Source: CAVQWT01 sp963717705 (lineage in GTDB: Bacteria; Pseudomonadota; Gammaproteobacteria; Burkholderiales; Casimicrobiaceae). From it: a DNA stretch of 64,000 bases. The stretch covers positions 248,001-312,000 of the forward strand of contig CAVQWT010000005.1 of NCBI GenBank assembly GCA_963717705.1. Direction: 5' to 3'. How positions within the stretch are numbered: the stretch's first letter is position 1; each line of letters starts with the position of its first letter. Shown in pieces: positions 61,654-64,000 of this stretch. The notes beneath the pieces were generated by a model. That model had not been told where the DNA came from, ran no database searches, and saw only the letters and a program-made list of their open reading frames with translations. Made by a program: the position numbers and the translations under genes.

Positions 61654-61684
61654 CGCAATCCGCTGCCTCCTCGGTGGCGTTTCT

Positions 61685-61713
61685 TTGCCGTAGTGCGCTG
61701 TTCCCCGCATTAT
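61685..61713 (+). promoter_or_regulatory. Promoter of lptFG
   Basis: TTGCCG (61685-61690), 17-base spacer, CATTAT (61708-61713). Its -10 shares five bases with the pepA -10 on the other strand. Confidence 0.55.
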
Positions 61714-61738
61714 CGGCAAAACCGCCCGAAAAAGTCAA
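61709..61738 (-). promoter_or_regulatory. Promoter of pepA-holC
   Basis: Minus-strand TTGACT (61733-61738), 18-base spacer, GATAAT (61709-61714); 5 of 6 matches in each hexamer. Confidence 0.7.
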
Positions 61739-61753
61739 AATTCTCCCGCTGTC

Positions 61754-62851
61754 ATGATTTTCCGGCGCAGCCTGGTCCGAGAGCTGACGGCCACGGCGGT
61801 CGGGATGTTCGTTGTCCTGCTGGCGATCCTGTTCACCAACCTGGTGCTGCGGCTCTTGGGACGGGCGGCCGGCGGCGCCGTGGCGGTCGAGGGAATCCTC
61901 CCGCTCCTCGGTTTCAACGCCCTGTTTTACTTCAACATTCTGCTCTCGGTCGCGCTGTACATGACGGTGCTGCTGACCCTGTCCCGCTGGCACCGGGACA
62001 GCGAGATGATCGTCTGGTTCACCTCCGGCCAGGGGCTGACGGCCTGGCTCAAGCCGATCCTGCTGTTCGCGGCGCCGTTCCTGGTCGCGATCCTCGTCCT
62101 GTCGCTGTTCCTTTCGCCCTGGGCCGAGCGCCGCAAGCTCGAGTACGAGCGCCAGCTGCAGTCCAAGGACGAGATCACCCTGCTCACCCCGGGCCTGTTC
62201 CGGGAGTTCCGCGGCGGCAAGCTGGTGGCCTTCGTCGAGAGCATCAACACCTTCGACGGCACGATCCGGAACATCTTTCTGCACACGACCGACGACGGCA
62301 AGGACGTCACCATCGTGGCCAAGTCGGGGACGCTGGAGATGGCGGCGAACGGCGACCGTTTCCTCGCCCTCTCGTCGGGGCGCCTGGTCGAGACCACCCC
62401 GGGCACCGCCGAGGCCCGCGTCCTCGAGTTCGAGCGACTCGCGCGGCGGATCGAGCCGGCCGAGGTCCGCGCGCTGCCGGTCTCCCGCCGCGGCATTCCG
62501 ACCACCGCACTGCTTGCCGCCGACGGCAACTTCGAGCGCGGCGAGATGTTCTGGCGCATCTCGATACCGCTGTCGGCGCTGGTGCTGACCGTGCTCGCGA
62601 TCCCGCTGGCGTACGTCAACCCCCGCGTCGGCCGCTCGTTCAACCTGCTGTCCGGGGTGTTCCTCTACATGCTCTACAGCAACACCCTGAACGTGGTGCA
62701 GAGCCTGATATCCCAGGGCAAGGTCAACTTCTGGATCGGACTCGCGCTGCCGCACCTGGTCGCGGTCGCGATCGTGCTGGTGCTGTTCAGCAACCAGCTG
62801 TCGGTGCTGGGCCTGGTGCGCAATCCGTTCGCCCGCCGGACGTCGGAATGA
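61754..62851 (+). CDS. lptF: LPS export permease LptF
   Basis: 365 residues. Six membrane helices (three before and three after a periplasmic beta-jellyroll at about 130-265); FRRSLVRELTATAVGMF start and the WHRDSEMIVWFTSG cytoplasmic segment are typical. With LptG and LptB2 it extracts LPS from the inner membrane. Overlaps lptG by ATGA. Confidence 0.95.
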   Translation: MIFRRSLVRELTATAVGMFVVLLAILFTNLVLRLLGRAAGGAVAVEGILPLLGFNALFYFNILLSVALYMTVLLTLSRWHRDSEMIVWFTSGQGLTAWLKPILLFAAPFLVAILVLSLFLSPWAERRKLEYERQLQSKDEITLLTPGLFREFRGGKLVAFVESINTFDGTIRNIFLHTTDDGKDVTIVAKSGTLEMAANGDRFLALSSGRLVETTPGTAEARVLEFERLARRIEPAEVRALPVSRRGIPTTALLAADGNFERGEMFWRISIPLSALVLTVLAIPLAYVNPRVGRSFNLLSGVFLYMLYSNTLNVVQSLISQGKVNFWIGLALPHLVAVAIVLVLFSNQLSVLGLVRNPFARRTSE

Positions 62852-63930
62852 AGACGCTGACCCGCTACGTCGGCAGGGAGGTGCTGGCGTCGATCGCGCT
62901 GATCTTCGCCTCGCTGGTCCTGCTGTTCGCGTTCTTCGACCTGATCAACGAGCTCGGCGACGTCGGCCGCGACGGCTACTCGGCCAGCGCGGCGCTGCTG
63001 TTCGTCGCGCTGCAGCTGCCGTCGCGGATGTACGAGCTGTTCCCCATCGCGGCGCTGATCGGAACGCTGTTCGCCATCTCGCAGCTGGTGTCGAACTCGG
63101 AGTACACGGTGATGCGGGCGTCCGGCGTGTCGCTGACCCAGGTGCTGTGGGCGCTGGTGCGCGTCGGCATCCCGCTGGCGATCGTCACCTTCCTTGCCGG
63201 CGAGTTCGTCGCGCCGCCGGCGGAGCGCCTGGCGCAGGCCGTGCGCGCGTCGGCCAAGGGCGAGACGCAGCGCTTCGCCGCGCGGCAGTTCCAGTCGGGG
63301 TTCTGGTTCAAGCAGGACCGCAGCTTCGTCAACATCCGCGGCGTGCTCGGCAACAGCACGCTGACCGGCATCAGCATCTACGAGTTCGACGCCGACCTGA
63401 GGATGACCGCGGTGCGCAACGCCGCCACGGCCACCTACGCGGGACCGGGGCAGTGGCGCCTCGCCGACGTCAGGACCACCGAGCTGCTGCGCACCGGCAC
63501 CCGGCTGACGACGCAGGACTCGCTGGTCTGGGACTCGGTGCTGCGGCCGTCGCTGCTGACGGTGTTCCAGGTCGCGCCGGAGCGCCTGGAGCTCGGCACG
63601 CTGTGGGACAACATGCGCCTGCTGGGCGGCGGCGCGCAGAAGACGACGCGATTCGAGATCGCGTTCTGGCAGAAGCTGTTCAACCCGGCCGCCGTCATCG
63701 TGATGATGGTGCTGGCGCTGCCGTTCGCGTATTTCCAGCGTCGGCAGGGCGGCATCGGCTTCCGCATCTTCGCGGGAACGATGCTGGGGCTGAGCTTCAT
63801 CCTGCTGGGCCGCCTGTTCACCAACCTCGGCGTGCTCAACGACTGGCCCGCGCTGTTTTCGGCGGCGTTCCCGGTGGTGGCGTTCGTGACGGTGGCCGCT
63901 GCGCTGCTGTGGTGGCTGGAGCGGCGGTAG
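62848..63930 (+). CDS. lptG: LPS export permease LptG
   Basis: 360 residues, same six-helix plus jellyroll layout as LptF, with SEYTVMRASGVSLTQVL in the cytoplasmic loop. Second permease of the Lpt ABC complex. ATG overlaps the lptF stop. Confidence 0.95.
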   Translation: MKTLTRYVGREVLASIALIFASLVLLFAFFDLINELGDVGRDGYSASAALLFVALQLPSRMYELFPIAALIGTLFAISQLVSNSEYTVMRASGVSLTQVLWALVRVGIPLAIVTFLAGEFVAPPAERLAQAVRASAKGETQRFAARQFQSGFWFKQDRSFVNIRGVLGNSTLTGISIYEFDADLRMTAVRNAATATYAGPGQWRLADVRTTELLRTGTRLTTQDSLVWDSVLRPSLLTVFQVAPERLELGTLWDNMRLLGGGAQKTTRFEIAFWQKLFNPAAVIVMMVLALPFAYFQRRQGGIGFRIFAGTMLGLSFILLGRLFTNLGVLNDWPALFSAAFPVVAFVTVAAALLWWLERR

Positions 63931-63959
63931 CCGGTCCGCCGACCGCTGCGCGACCCGTC

Positions 63960-63977
63960 CCGCCGCGGTCGCGGCGG
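63960..63977. terminator. GC-rich hairpin after lptG
   Basis: ccgccgcg-gt-cgcggcgg 30 bases past the lptG stop. There is no T tract on the plus strand, so only a weak case for termination. Confidence 0.35.
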
Positions 63978-64000
63978 ATGAAAACGGACGAAAAAAATCC

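Noticed and set aside
60157..63930. 1257-codon plus-strand open frame
   Set aside because: Antisense to pepA and then out of frame over lptF; only the end, from 62848, is the true lptG.

Overview
The window is about 70% G+C by eye (not computed) and reads as a chromosomal segment of a betaproteobacterium, most likely Burkholderiales or a close relative. Support: the glyA-nrdR-ribD-ribE order, pmbA and darP divergent with mog next, a type IV minor-pilin/pilY1 cluster, a holC-pepA pair divergent from lptFG, and an aerobic CoA-dependent 2-aminobenzoate type cluster. Most genes sit in tight operons with ATGA or GTGA overlaps. I see no tRNA, rRNA, CRISPR array, insertion sequence or prophage.

Layout. 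0-0.9 kb: end of an RND efflux operon led by a TetR repressor, with a long imperfect palindrome over its promoter. 0.9-12.6 kb: a large minus-strand catabolic block containing a fused flavoprotein monooxygenase/reductase (2-aminobenzoyl-CoA or salicylyl-CoA type), SDR, MarR regulator, enoyl-CoA hydratase, acyl-CoA dehydrogenase, aryl-CoA ligase and RidA, followed by glutaryl-CoA dehydrogenase, a zeta-class GST isomerase, an FAH-family hydrolase and a kynurenine-formamidase-like hydrolase. 12.8-21.6 kb: minor pilins fimT, pilE (broken), fimU, pilV, pilW, pilX and the tip protein pilY1. 21.7-27.8 kb: a TonB-like protein, then mmsA, ribE, ribD, nrdR and glyA. 28-31.6 kb: a complete TRAP transporter. 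32-35 kb: an uncharacterised 543-residue protein and pmbA. 35.2-46.2 kb: darP, mog, EamA, mtfA, rmuC, DUF2891, typA, rhlE and rlmM. 46.3-50.5 kb: LOG, valS and a hydrolase. 50.6-58.7 kb: a metal-related region with feoAB behind a Fur-like box, a TonB-dependent receptor and CxxC membrane protein behind a promoter flanked by two identical operator motifs, a DUF3299 protein, an ABC transporter whose permease has a His-rich loop, and a Fur-family regulator. 58.6-63.9 kb: a Pro/Ala-rich protein, holC and pepA, then divergent lptF and lptG.

How it works together. The catabolic block would activate an aromatic acid as its CoA thioester, dearomatise it without ring-cleavage oxygenation, and pass the product to beta-oxidation; RidA would handle the enamine/imine released from an amino-substituted ring. 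The most coherent less-described unit is the 52.8-58.7 kb module, which looks like outer-membrane capture plus inner-membrane ABC transport of a transition metal (zinc is my first guess) under a Fur-family repressor.

A recurring oddity: four genes (hydrolase, pilE, rlmM, TonB receptor) are broken by a net five apparent single-base insertions. In each case removing the extra base or bases gives a protein of normal family length. This points to sequencing errors in the source assembly at least as strongly as to genuine pseudogenes.
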